Assembly: GCA_013339765.2 (NCBI GenBank)
Contig: CM023448.1
Coordinates: 114,770,008-114,834,007 of the forward strand
Direction of reading: 5' to 3'
Length of the DNA stretch: 64,000 nucleotides
DNA from: Haemaphysalis longicornis
Taxonomy: Eukaryota; Arthropoda; Arachnida; Ixodida; Ixodidae
Part shown: positions 1 to 10,944 of the stretch, piece by piece
Position numbering within the stretch: the first letter of the stretch is position 1
Layout: every line of letters begins with the position of its first letter
Position numbers and translations under genes: made by a program
The notes under the pieces: model-generated
Databases searched by the model: none
Told to the model about the DNA's origin: nothing
The model's input: only the letters and a program-made list of their open reading frames with translations

Positions 1-3000
1 ATATTAATGTTGGTTTCGCGCGATAGTTTCTTAAATGTTGAAACATCGCACTGAATTGTTAAGAGACTTGAGAATACGTGTCCAGATATACGTATATTAT
101 TGTTTTGGGGCTAGAACACACTGTAAGCTTTTGTGTTAGCCGCCACTTTCGGTATGAATGTTTTATTGGCCATTAAAAGATGGCCGAAGTTAAGTTCGTA
201 ACGCTGTATTCTTTGTTTTTTAACTTAATTCCAGTTAGAAATAGCGTGGAATGTTTTTAGTTCTGTTCAAGGTTGGTTTCATTTGTTTTTGTTCGCAAGT
301 TGTGTTACAGCGTACGTTAGAACACCGGACGTGCACAGAAATGGCACCGCGCCGCAGGTTTTGTCTCGCTTCCGGTGTTCCTTGAAAGCTATAATAAAGA
401 TTGCTATTTGCTTTCTCTTGTTTGTCCTTGCGCCTTTCAACGCCCTGGAAATCGGTCACCTTCCCCCACTTAACTTGAGTGTTGTCAAATAAAAGGTAAG
501 AATAGGCCCAAAAGGTGGCTCTCATTTCATTATTCGTAGCCATTGTCACACCTTGGAGGGGGAAACAGCACATCATCTAGCCCATTCCTGCGCAGTTTAA
601 ACATATCTGTTACCCACAAAATAAGTCTCAAACTGAGTTGTGCTGCCAATTTACACGGCCTGAAACCTTGAATGGCGGTTGATGAAACGACGCAGATTCA
701 GAGAAAGCAAAATGGATTTGTCTGTATATTTGTGCGTTGTCTTCAAACTCTGAAATCCCACCTAGTACTGACTCTTACTAGCAAAAGGTGATTCCCGTTC
801 CTTAAAGAAATTTAAAGTGAATTTTAAACATTGTCCAACTAGAACGCATGGGCCTATTTACTTTTTTCAACCAATTTACAGGCATTTAAACGAGAAAAGG
901 TGTTCGAGAGTGTCGCCGCACTTGACTCATCTTTCCCGCCGATGTGCTGGCGTCGGCTATGACGTCACAATGGCCAGTCCGGCGAGGCCACATATACGGA
1001 TTGTTACCGCGTTTAACCTTAAGTCTGCTCGATAAGAAAAGTCAATAATCCCCATGAAATGAGTGACAATCAAAGTTTGAATGCTGAAATAACGAAAACC
1101 CCATTGGAAAAGTGACGTAATTGAAACTAGTCGGTGAGGCGTGCGCAATGTTTTCTGCTCTTTTGCGCATTAAAAATACGCAGATGTTCCTTACTTATAT
1201 ACTTAAATAACGGATTTCATGGCCTAAACTGCCAATGCAGCCACAGACAAGACTTCGGGAGATGGACTACAGTGTTCCTTTAAAAATGGTTCAGCTAAGT
1301 TCTACATTTCGTTTTAAAGTGGTTTTACCAGGTTCCTAAACGATCCACTAATTAAGTGACATCACTGCGGCTGGTCTACTAGCTAGTTTATGACAACAGA
1401 GAATTAAAACGTTCACCAAGCCATATTGCTGAACTAATAGACATTTCTGCTCCCTCACGGTAACCTTGTTCACATGGTTGGGCAACAATGGGGGACCTGA
1501 AACGTATTTTAATTCAGTAAAATATTTTTGTAGTCGTCTGTTTTCCCTGTTGTGACAACCCATACTTCTAAGGCGGGATTCTGTAGACGCTTTATTTAAT
1601 ACTTGTACCCTCAGTGGCTTTCAACTAATTAAAAAAAATTAATTGTTCACGGAAGGAACACTTCTATAAAATAGCTTCTTACCCCAGCTTCCACCTATCT
1701 ATTCTGATTTATACATGGGATCTGGAAGATGTCGTTGCTGCAAGAATCAGGGGTATGCAGATGAAATGAAGATCGAAGAACAACTGCGTGAGTAAGTAAT
1801 CACTCTTATATGACAAGGTTCGTTCGTTACCAAGGAGCCGAAAATAACTTAAACAACTTTACTGAGGCGAAACATCTAAGAGTGAAAAAACAGGAAACCA
1901 AGAACTAGAACAAGCCTATGTACTTGGAAAAGGGTGGAGCTTCATCGCACGAAAGAGCAAAACACAAGAATTACGCTGACTTCGCGCACAAAAGTGGCTG
2001 CCGCGCGACGCCAAAATTGTTATAATTTGCATGGGCGGATTCTTCCTGTGGGAAATTCAGCCGTTAGACAATACGAAAGAAGTCATCTTGACGCGAGTCA
2101 AAAAAGAAGAAAGAAAAGAAAAGAATAAGAAGACAGCCAAAACCCGAGCCTTCAAATACTGTTCGCTCCTGCTAGCAGGAAATGCAGTTTGCCGGCAGAA
2201 GATCCCACTCAACACGAAAAAGCGCTGACCATCGACAAGGAACCACCAGGAAAAGAATAACTGAACTACAGCTTCCTGCGTGAAGAACAAGACGTGTCGA
2301 ACACCGCGACTGTAAGCGGCCTAATAACTCATTTTGTCGACTAATGTTACGCATCCACAGAGGTGCTTGGGTGACGACAGTTGGGCGCAATAATTTACGT
2401 GTATGTCGCCTGTATTGCCTTTATACAGATATTTAAAGACACTAATGGGAGTAGCTGCGGCCGAGCGCTGGAATCCTTCGTGACAGCACGAACTTGTAAG
2501 CAGATCCAAAGCATCATTTCGCTTCTCCGAACTGTCCTCGTTGTTTTCAACCACCTTCGCTGAACTGCAGGAGGTGGTATGCGACAGGACACGTCATTAG
2601 CATAATCAAAACACCGGTCTGAAAAGAAAACGCGAGGCTACTGAATATTTAGTGCGTGTTTCGGCCTTGCATAGTTAGGTCGGAAAATTTAGCTTACCTT
2701 GATAAGTTAGTTCACGTTTGCGTATAAAAGAACAAATGGGTCGTTAAATTGTCTGGAAAGCCTTAACCGGTTTGTGTTAAGGCAGAAAAGAACGTGGAGG
2801 TGCAAATAGCCTAGAAGCTAACCAAATCAAAGCTTATCGGCAACCGTTTTAAGAAAACTGTTTTGGCGTGCAGAAATGGCAAGTGGTCGCCAGGAAACAA
2901 TACAGTGTGGCTTCCCCATTTCTTGAAATTGGGCTTTGTGTACGGCTGTAAGCGACGTCATATATCCCGGAAAACGTTTCTTTCATAGTTACAAGGTACT

Positions 3001-3203
3001 CTTCCTTCCCACTCATTTTAAATGACTTTCTGATTGAGAGGAGTCCCTTGAAGGATACCGTTTCCCGACTATGATCTATAAACGTATGGCAGCTGTTGTT
3101 GTTGTTGACAAAAATTAAATTGGGTAATATCTTCTTGGGCGCATTTGAAAAAGCCGCTGCTTCTGGCCACCACTGATCCTCGCAGTGCACGATCTCATTC
3201 GGT
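1..3203. other. unassigned, no gene recognised
   Basis: I see no open frame with recognisable protein similarity, no tRNA and no clear transposon terminus in this AT-rich stretch. Short frames on both strands (up to about 134 codons) lack recognisable motifs or splice context. It may be intergenic or intronic. Confidence 0.5.
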
Positions 3204-3435
3204 CGGTTTAACGGTAACAGGATGGAAATCTGGGACACCTGATTCGGCATCATTTTTGACAGCGCGAAAGGACGAGACGAGACGGAGAATACACAGGACC
3301 AGTGCTGACTAACAAATGACTAACAACTGACTTCTGACTAACAGCGCTGGGAGTTGTTAGTCAACGCTGGTCCTGTGTGTTCTCTGTCTCGTCTCGTCCG
3401 TTCGCGCTGCTGAAAATGATGACGGTTTAACGGTA
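3204..3435. mobile_element. foldback insertion with 13-bp flanking direct repeat
   Basis: Two arms, 3245-3316 and 3353-3425, are imperfect inverted repeats of each other (about 72 nt with roughly ten differences) around a loop of about 36 nt. The arms share a GGACGAGACGAGAC core followed by an ACACAGGACCAG motif. The insertion is bracketed by an identical 13-bp direct repeat, CGGTTTAACGGTA, at 3204-3216 and 3423-3435, as expected for a target-site duplication. The inserted unit (3217-3422) ends in GAAAATGATGA, which could be a short retroposon-like tail. It has no coding capacity. Whether it moved as a DNA foldback element or by retroposition is not settled. Confidence 0.6.
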
Positions 3436-4440
3436 CCTGGCACGTTTTTGCAATTCAATGTAATAAAGTTGTAGCCCCCAAGAATGCTTTGGTTTGCGTA
3501 TTGCGCTGCTATTAGATTTCAAAACATCTACGTAAGCAATGCACACCGTTTTGAAAGTTTTGAATGATGAGGTTCCTTAGAACAACGTTCTACAGAATAC
3601 CTGGGGGCCAAAGAAAAGGCACACACGGCGCTGTTAATGCGTCAGCGGGCAAAGAGAAGAATGGTGTTCTTCTTAGACGTGCGTTCTTTGGGGAGCTTGC
3701 TTGCTATCAAAGTGGGGATTGGAAACTTGCAAAAAGATCCAACGCCTGGTTACGCAAATGGCGATATTGTGGAAAGCTTATCGAATGGGGGAATTGAAGT
3801 ACTCCGATGACCAGCCAAAAAAAAAAAAAAATTAGGTTGGGGGAGGTCAACCATAGTGTTTTCGATTCCGGAGCAGCATTTTAGCTGCCACTAAACAGTC
3901 CGCAACAACTGAGCACCACTAGTGGAAACTAGCGTGAATCAAGACAATGCACACCAGCCTATCACAATGGTTAAAATTTAAAAAAAAAGCATTACGTGCG
4001 TACCCCAATGAAAAAAAAAAAGCCGCCATCGGGCATGGAGAGGAGGCTTTAATACTTGCGCACCAATCTATGGCGGCGGTTGCGAGTGGGCTGAAAAAGT
4101 TGCTGGAAGTTCACACTCCTAAAACGTTGATTTCAATGTCTGGATCGTCAGAAAAATACCTTGACTTGCGAATCACAAATCTTACGCAAAACATGCCAAA
4201 CTAGCAAGCATTCGACGTGATCGCTGCGTCGCTGTAAGCAGGCAGAAATACGGTTAATCCTGGCTACTGCACATTCTCTGTACCCCGAGATATGCTCACG
4301 TAGTGGGCGTGTGGCAACTTTCTTTAAAACCGAGCATGCCGTTACCACAGCCATTTGTGCCATGCAGCTGCGCAGACACTGAAGGTATTCTTGTAACTTA
4401 TTCACTAACAATAGACGTAGTTCATCGCCCTAAAGTTCTG
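3436..4440. other. unassigned
   Basis: Contains several A-runs (for example near 3816-3830 and 4010-4020) and short open frames without recognisable motifs. No gene supported. Confidence 0.4.
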
Positions 4441-4671
4441 GGGTGCTATTCTCGTAACTGTCCCCTTTGAAAACGTCCCTTTTGCGTCCCTTTCATCGTG
4501 ACGTACTTCCGGTTAAGAAGTGGACGTTGGCAGCATGCAGCAAAATTAGCAATAGGTTTGCCGCGCTTGCGTTACGTCACTTCCGGTTGTTCGCTTTTAG
4601 CCAATCAGGGCTCGCCAAAAGGGGCACTTTGGAAAGGGACGCAAAAGGGGCAAAACTCGAGAATACCGCCC
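4441..4671. mobile_element. 231-bp MITE with terminal inverted repeats, copy 1
   Basis: The ends are inverted repeats: the left starts GGGTGCTATTCTCG and the right, reverse complemented, starts GGGCGGTATTCTCG. The body carries paired CCCTTTTGCGTCCCTTT and CTTCCGGTTAAGAAG/CACTTCCGGTTG segments. The flanking triplet CTG occurs on both sides (4438-4440 and 4672-4674), consistent with a 3-bp target duplication. A second copy of identical length lies at 31707-31937 in the opposite orientation. There is no coding capacity, so it must depend on a transposase elsewhere. Confidence 0.8.
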
Positions 4672-4674
4672 CTG

Positions 4675-6149
4675 GTCTAGCTGCTTGTGTTTTCCAAACT
4701 AGAAACGATTCCGTCAACTTGAACCGTAAACAACACATTTGCTATTTTTAGATATTTGAATAGTGGTACAACTAAAACCGCCAATGAGGTTATCAATTTG
4801 GTATAATTCCCTAAATCTGATCACAATGCCCATGCGCATGACGAGCACACCGGCAACCCAAATTGATCATTCACTTAAGCGCGAAGTGCATGGAACGTTT
4901 CCTGCACCCGAAAACGCACCGTGCGCAAGAAAGCCCACCAGAAGCGTGGAGCGCGGGGCAGCCGGGAGCGACAACATGGCCGTGAAGGGTGGCAGGTAGC
5001 CCCACTATGCCCCATAGACAGCCTGTTACCGGTCGCCGAAACGAACTAAAGGCGCAAACTAAGTTGCTCAGGCGGGAGAGGAGCTGCCAATGTGGATGAA
5101 CACGGGAGTACAAATTGTCTCTGCGCGGTCAAGCTGACTGTTCCGAACTCTTTCAAAACTGTATTGAAACCAACGCCACAGCACGCTTCTTTCTATTGGC
5201 GCAAGTATCCAGGCCCCTCCCACCGGCGCGTGGCACGCCTCCCGAAACCCGGAAAAAAATCGCAGGATTAGTCTTCAACCATGGAAATTCCAGTTCTTCT
5301 GCAGCAAGAAAGGACGCAAACATTTTATTCGAGCCAAATATATACATTTATGTGGGTGGGTGGGGTCCTCAGTTCCGGAAACAGCGTACTCCCACAGGCA
5401 CACCAAAAAAGATATTTGAGTGGGGAGCGAAAAAAAAATGGCGCAGCTTGCACTAACAGTGCAAGGCTTAAGAAACAGCAGAGCTCAGGGTCCACCTAGC
5501 TTCTTCCCACACTGACAGCGTATCCCAGTAGTACAAAGCCGTTTTGGACGGCACTGTAAAGCAAAGATCATTAATATATGTACAGTGTTTTATTCAGTAG
5601 CAATCGTCATCCCTTTCGTCGTCGCCTTCTAACGGCACAGTCGCGTAGGGCAAATCCTGTTGTAGGGCGTCCTCACCTCTGTAGACCTTCACTTCTTCGT
5701 CAGCTAGTCCAGTGGCCGTCTGCAGGCGTGGATTGTGAATGGATGACTTGCAGATTCGCCGTCGTCGTCTTCGGCGCGGTGAACTCGTGGCGTGCCCGTC
5801 ACTGCACGACGACAACGAAGAAGGCGGGTACTCCTCACGTTGCGCAAGCACACCCGCAAACCTGGACGACGCCCGGCGCTCCTCACGAGGCGGACGCTGG
5901 CGTACGATCGGTATTTCTTTGCTAAAGCCACTGCGCCAAGGGCATGCCGGGCGCCTCGCGCCGGTTTTTTCTTGGTATTTGTTTTGCTAACGCCAATGGA
6001 CCAAGCTCAAGTTTAAACAGGTCTGCTGTTATAAGTTAGTTGTTTAACTTCGTGAGCGCGGGTTAGACGCACGCGCGCTGCGCGTTCTATAAATACTTTG
6101 ATTAAACAGTTTGGCTCAACGGACTACAAGCGCCACACTTTACTGCCTA
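4675..6149. other. unassigned
   Basis: Open frames up to about 115 codons occur on both strands in a GC-rich part (5578-6016), but none shows a known motif. A TATAAATA occurs near 6088. No gene is supported. Confidence 0.4.
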
Positions 6150-7159
6150 TACAGTGGAACCCCGATGTTACGTCCCCCGGACTTACGACGACCCGCTTCT
6201 TACGACTGATAACCGTGGTCCCGGCAAACTCCCCATAGAAACAATGCATTAAAACCCCCGATAATACGACGCTCGGGGGCACGCGGTCCGCTTCATACGA
6301 CGGACCCTGGAGCGGATAAACCTGCGTTTTTCCCACATTTTACACCGCTCGCCGCCTTGTAACGACCTTCATTACTCTTAACCCCCGTTTGACGCTGCTT
6401 GATGTGCAAAGGTCTACAGGCGGGCCAGACCACTTGCTAAAGGGACGCAAGCAAGCAGGCGGGCACTCGTGAGCAGGAGATAACCTTAGACGGCCCCATG
6501 CGGCAGCAGTACGTCAACGCGCCAACCGCGAGAAGTCTAAGTTCAGGTGGCAGGCGGACCGTGAATTTGAAGCTCACGTGGTGCCGCCAACAAACGCGAA
6601 AACACATACGACGCAACCCCACGGCGACGACCGATATCTCTGCTCTCTGCTTATCAGTGTCTTTCAAAGCCGCGTTGTCACTCCGCTCCTTTCTTTGGTA
6701 CAGTGTCTCAATTCACGCACGTCCGCCGTAAGGGTGGAGACACGCATGCGTTGGCCATTTTGGGTCAATCGCTGGCCGCTGCAGCAAGTCACTGTAGCAA
6801 GACCGAGATATAATTTTCGCCGCAACCACGGTGGCCGCAACACGGTTTACTCGCGAAGTTTGAATCACCTTATCTATTTCGCGTTGCTGGATCTTCTGGG
6901 ACACGAAAATAGCTACGTGTTGAGAATTTTGACCCAATAGCGACGGCATGGGACCGTTCAAAAGGTGTCCCACCTGTTACGGCAATGCCGTTTTTTTTTA
7001 GATGCGACGCATCTCATTCACTCGCCTTGTACCTGCATCCATCCGGCGTTGTTGTCGGCGTTGTCGGCGTCCACCCCTCCCCCATTCTCCTCGCCGCGCC
7101 AGCTGCACTCCCCGCCGCTCACCCCCCCTCCTCTCCGATAGCGAACACTCTCTCGCGAG

Positions 7160-7300
7160 AGGCATTGGATTGGATTCGATTGGATTGGCTTGGCTTGGCT
7201 TGGCTTTGGCTTGGCTTGGCTTGGCTTGGCTTGGCTTGGCTTGGATTGGATTGGATTTGGATTGGATTGGATTAAAGTGGATTGTGTTGGATTGTGTTGC
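7160..7300. repeat. (GGCTT)n/(GGATT)n tandem tract
   Basis: About 20 pentamer units of TTGGC and TTGGA type run in tandem inside the dispersed repeat. The homologous site near 46440-46490 carries a much shorter tract, so the array has expanded or contracted between copies. Confidence 0.85.
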
Positions 7301-7924
7301 ATCATAGCCGCGGCAGACGCACTGGCGCCGGCGCATGTGCAGTACTCTCTCTTCCGCGGTCTCCTCTCCTTCGGGCGCGCTGCGCATATAACCGGTGTGC
7401 CGCTCTCCGGTGGCCTTTCGGTCGACGGTTGCTGTCCGCTTGCGCTTGTACCCCCCTCAGCGTCGCATCACACCAGGGTTCCCGCGAGGGGAGGTGGGAC
7501 AATTTTTTCATCTGTGCCTCGTACTATCGTTCGCTTCGCTTGGACTTGGCAGTTTCGCACTCGCTTTTTTCCCTCTCAATTTGCTCGACCACGTCGGTCT
7601 CATCTCACGCGCGGAAGGCGTGGGGCTGGCGGGCTATAAATAGCGCCGGACGTCACAGATGTCGCGTAGCGCGCGGCGCTTGGCTGGCGGGCTAGCTAGA
7701 CGCCATAGATGGGAGTGGGGCACAACATAGGAGTTGCCTATTAGATGCGGAGCATCTTATAGTCTGGGCATGTCCCGCGTCGGCGTCCGCACTCACACTG
7801 TGCATGCGCAACTCTCCTCCTTCCCTCTCTCCCACAGCTGCGCGATACTCCCGCCACTTCTCTCGTACCAGCTGCGTGCACTTCGCTTTCGCTTCTCCCG
7901 CGTTCTCGCTTCTGCTTTCGCGGC

Positions 7925-8380
7925 GCATGCTCGGCGCTTGCGCATCTCTCCTCCTCTCGTCCCCTCTCCTTGAACCTTGAATGTAAATCGGGTAGCGCGC
8001 TGCGCGCATTCAGTTCAGCGCTTGCTGCGGTTGACTCCACTTCACTCCGTTCTTCCGATGAAGTGTAATGGAAGCAACAGTCCCGTCAGTTAGTTGGTTG
8101 GCGCAAGCAAGCGTCAGCACCACCCCACAAACTAACAGCAACGCTACGTCCACTGAAGACAAAGCTGCGCAGCGAAGGGCACGCGACGCTGAGCGCAAAT
8201 GCTTGAAGCGAGCGGCGGACCCTGAGCTTCGTCGGCGCGAATGCTCGGCGCTTGCGCATCTCTCCTCCTCTCGTCTCCTCTCCTTCAACCTTGAATGTAA
8301 ATCGGGTAGCGTGCTGCGCGCGTGCAGTTCAGCGCTTGCTGCGGTTGACTCCACTTCACTCCGTTCTTCCGATGAAGTTC
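7925..8380 (+). repeat. direct duplication of about 140 bp, offset about 313 bp
   Basis: The segment from about 7928 (GCTCGGCGCTTGCGCATCTC) to about 8067 recurs at about 8241-8380 with a few substitutions, including the TGTAAATCGGGTAGCG and TCCGTTCTTCCGATGAAGT motifs. Confidence 0.8.
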
Positions 8381-8665
8381 TACGAACACAACGGAAACAC
8401 AACGGAACCCCGAGATGCTCCGCATCTACTCAGCGTTCCCTTCGGGAAGATGGGGCTAATTTTTTTAACTTCCGAATTCAGCTAAAGGTTCGGAAATCAC
8501 GCGAGAAGGCGCTAGATATAGTAGTTTAAATAAGTTCTTAGTCCACCTGTCGCGTGAGACCGTCTACTATGCCAGCATTTACCTACACCCCGGTCGTACG
8601 ACACCCCGGTCATACGACGCTTTCTCGCGGTCCCTTGAAAGTCGTATTATCGGGGTTCCACTGTA

Positions 8666-9140
8666 ATGTGTTGTCCAATGCCAATCGTATTGACCTCTCT
8701 GTGTGCACGTAACCCTTTGCTAGGCTTGGGAGTACGCACACAGGATTCACAGTACCGGCACAAGTTTGTTTCTTGTGGCCGACCATTAGGTAATTCAGAT
8801 TGATTGGTTGATGTTTTGGTGCATGACCCAGACGCGCCTGTAGCAACGCCTTTGCCGCAGCATACATTCCTACTTTTGAAGCTTTGTCCACTAGTACTCC
8901 ACTGCAGGCATGTGTAGCTATATAGGCATGTATCCCTTTGCTAGTTTAGCGACAGCAACTGTCGGATGCGGCGCAGTGCCGGAGCTTCGAAGTTTATCTA
9001 TACGTCAAATGGTACACGCGACTTTAAGTGGGGTGAGGACAATAAGTAATATTATAATTGGTACTGGTTGACAACGTTAGGCCTCAAAGCGTCATGTTAG
9101 TCCTAGTTGACGCTGAGCTGCGTTAGCGTGGTGAGCCGCC
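8666..9140. other. unassigned
   Basis: No recognisable gene or transposon terminus. It lies between the Tigger-like element and the LINE ORF1 remnant and may contain that LINE's downstream part in decayed form. Confidence 0.4.
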
Positions 9141-10440
9141 TCACCAACCTACCAAGCTGTCCACGAATTGGAATGTAGCCTCAGTTTTTGTTGCGATCCG
9201 GAGGTACATTGAGGTTGCGCAAAAGAATGCACGCCAAACATACGAGGTCGCCTTCGTCGGTAATACCACGGTGCCCAGCACGCCGCTGTCAACGTTGTTC
9301 CCATCTTTAAGAGGTATCTTGCTGACTAAGGGGATGGCTTCTTCCTCCTCGCTATCCTCAAGGTCCACGCAGACCGCCTTTTCTCCCTCGAGGTTGGCAG
9401 CATCCCCATCACAGACACTATTAACCACTGCAGTATGTCGCAGGGCTCCAAGCACGTCGTCAGTAGTCATGGTTACCTCGGGCGCAATCTCAGACGCCGC
9501 GCCAACCAAGTCCAAGTCATGGAGAGCATACCCGTTCAGCGGCTCGTCGTCTCCTCCCTTTGCCACGGCGTCCTCTGCTTCAACTACGGACCCCGACTGG
9601 CGGTCGTCCTCCACTCGTACGACGACGTTCGCGTACGCCCGCCCACACTGGTCTTTGCCGTGGCCAAAGCGACCACAAAGTGCACAGCCTAAAAACCAGC
9701 ACTCGCGGAAATTTGACCTTTCCGGTGGCAGCGAAGACAGCACCATGACTGACGACACCCCCTGGGCATCACGACAAACGACATCACGGCGGTGACGCAT
9801 ACCTGGAGGGGGAAGTCGTCCACGGGGGAGGTCATCCACGTGGGTCAACGTGGCAGCTTACTTCTGCAGGGCAGCGACCAGGCGTGTCGCGGCGCAGTGC
9901 AGGGAAGCCTATGCAGAGTCTGCATGCAGTGCAGCCTGGCAGACGCCATTATCATCATCATCACCAGCCTATCTACGCCCACTGCAGGGCAAAGGCCTCT
10001 CCATTTATTCTCCAATTACCTCGGTCCTGTGCCAACTGTGACCAATTTATCCCCGCAAACTTCTTGATCTCATCTAGACGCCATCAATCCCTGGCCAATT
10101 CCGAGTTTTCCCGTGAAATCCAACATCCTTGCACTTCTTCGTCTGGAAGCTTTTGGAGGTTTAAACGGGCGTCCTAGATTGCGGGATTGACGGTGAGGAA
10201 TAAACGTCTTTTGACTTGAGGTTGTGTAGCAACAACAACTTCCATCGCTCCTTTAGCGTCCTTAAAAGTCACCACCCAGACATGGTCCATATGGTACACC
10301 TCCAAGCCGACAACATTAATAAAAAGCGCCAGACTAACCAGCGTGGAACGGAAATTTACCTTGTACGGCCTTCCTTTGACGTCCGCGTGCAAAAAAAAAA
10401 TCTCTTGTTGTGGCCAGATGGTCCTGACGGCAGATGAGCA
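9141..10440 (-). pseudogene. LINE ORF1 (gag-like, CCHC) remnant
   Basis: On the - strand, an N-terminal part (about 10440-10174) contains H-V-W-V-V-T-F-K-D-A and related residues. A C-terminal part (9848-9141, up to 235 codons) carries a zinc knuckle C-A-L-C-G-R-F-G-H-G-K-D-Q-C (C-x2-C-x4-H-x4-C) followed by an acidic tail. This layout resembles ORF1 proteins of RNase H-bearing arthropod LINEs, which bind RNA. The frame is broken in the middle, where a 3' end of an RTE-type LINE (9946-10075) has been inserted. Only one knuckle is seen where related proteins often have more, so it is degraded and not expected to function. I could not find the matching ORF2 next to it. Confidence 0.65.
9946..10075 (-). 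mobile_element. 3' end fragment of an RTE-type LINE
   Basis: This stretch, starting with repeated ATC triplets and continuing through CACCAGCCTATCTACGCCC, matches the 3' end of the larger RTE-type element at about 51936-52080 almost base for base. It is a severely 5'-truncated insertion in - orientation, within the ORF1 remnant. Confidence 0.8.
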
Positions 10441-10666
10441 GCCATTCCTGATTTTTACGGTCCCAAACAGAAGAACTGCTACCGAGGCCGCAAAGCCAGC
10501 CCGAACTGCTGCTTGAAACGATCTTGTTGTTCTGCGCATGCAGACTTCGCTGTAAGAAAATAAATCACAGAAAACGGGTGTGCGCGCGTCCGGGCTCGTG
10601 AACTAGCGGCGTCTGTGTAAAGAAATTTTATTTCTGTACACAGACAAAAAACAACGGGTGGGACGC

Positions 10667-10674
10667 AAAAAAAA
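10667..10674 (-). terminator. Pol III oligo-T terminator, tRNA copy 1
   Basis: A run of eight A on the + strand, five bases beyond the tRNA 3' end, is T8 on the transcribed orientation. Confidence 0.75.
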
Positions 10675-10678
10675 CGCT

Positions 10679-10751
10679 CACCCCCGGTGGGACTCGAACC
10701 CACAATCCCCGGTTTAGGAGACCGATGCCGTATCCATTAGGCCACGGGGGC
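10679..10751 (-). tRNA. tRNA-Arg (anticodon CCT), copy 1
   Basis: The - strand folds as a 73-nt tRNA: acceptor GCCCCCG paired to CGGGGGT, a D-arm, an anticodon loop CTCCTAA with anticodon CCT (reads AGG), and a T-arm with loop TTCGAGT. The internal B box is GGTTCGAGTCC. Unlike the other three copies, the 3' strand of the D-stem reads CGGC instead of AGGC, giving a T13-C22 mismatch. An eight-base Pol III terminator follows. It may be weakly functional. Confidence 0.85.
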
Positions 10752-10944
10752 GCTTACGGTGAGGCCGAAATCCCGGAAACGTCTATTCGACCGCACCAAA
10801 ACAATTAGGAGGGTACTAAAAAGAAAGTTTTCGGAAGCTTTGAACACCTTTTCCGAGCGAAGGAAACCTTTGGAAGATTTACGTCCCCAACTCCCGGCGC
10901 GGAAATAAAATTTCTTTACGCTGACCATCTTACCACTGCAGCGC

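Larger units (their letters stand above)
6999..8430. repeat. GC-rich dispersed repeat bounded by AGATGCGNNGCATCT palindromes
   Basis: Three copies of a 15-nt palindrome of the form AGATGCGNNGCATCT or near variants lie at about 7000-7016, 7744-7758 and 8410-8425. The first unit (about 7000-7500) recurs in reverse complement at about 46130-46645, again ending in GATGCTCTGCATCT. Within the unit a CT-rich stretch is followed by a (GGCTT)n/(GGATT)n tract. A TATAAATA at about 7634-7641 could be a promoter element but is unproven. The open frames across this block are products of base composition. Confidence 0.6.
6152..8663. mobile_element. pogo/Tigger-like DNA element with nested insertion
   Basis: The left terminus CAGTGGAACCCCGATGTTACG and the right terminus (reverse complement CAGTGGAACCCCGATAATACG) form inverted repeats, each bounded by TA (6150-6151 and 8664-8665), the target-site duplication of the Tc1/mariner superfamily. 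Subterminal repeats containing CCCCGG and TACGACG occur inside both ends (6170-6310 and 8580-8650). No transposase frame was recognised. Most of the interior (about 6999-8430) is occupied by a separate GC-rich repeat, so the original element was probably about 1.1 kb. The pogo/Tigger assignment rests on the CAGT...-type TIR and the TA duplication. Confidence 0.7.

Noticed and set aside
6998..7387. Frames of up to 129 codons made of S-Q-A-K-P or L-A-W-L-G repeats
   Set aside because: They are translations of the GGCTT/GGATT pentamer tract in several frames, not genes.
9271..9795. A 174-codon + frame rich in serine and threonine
   Set aside because: It is the antisense shadow of the LINE ORF1 remnant, which has a clear zinc knuckle.
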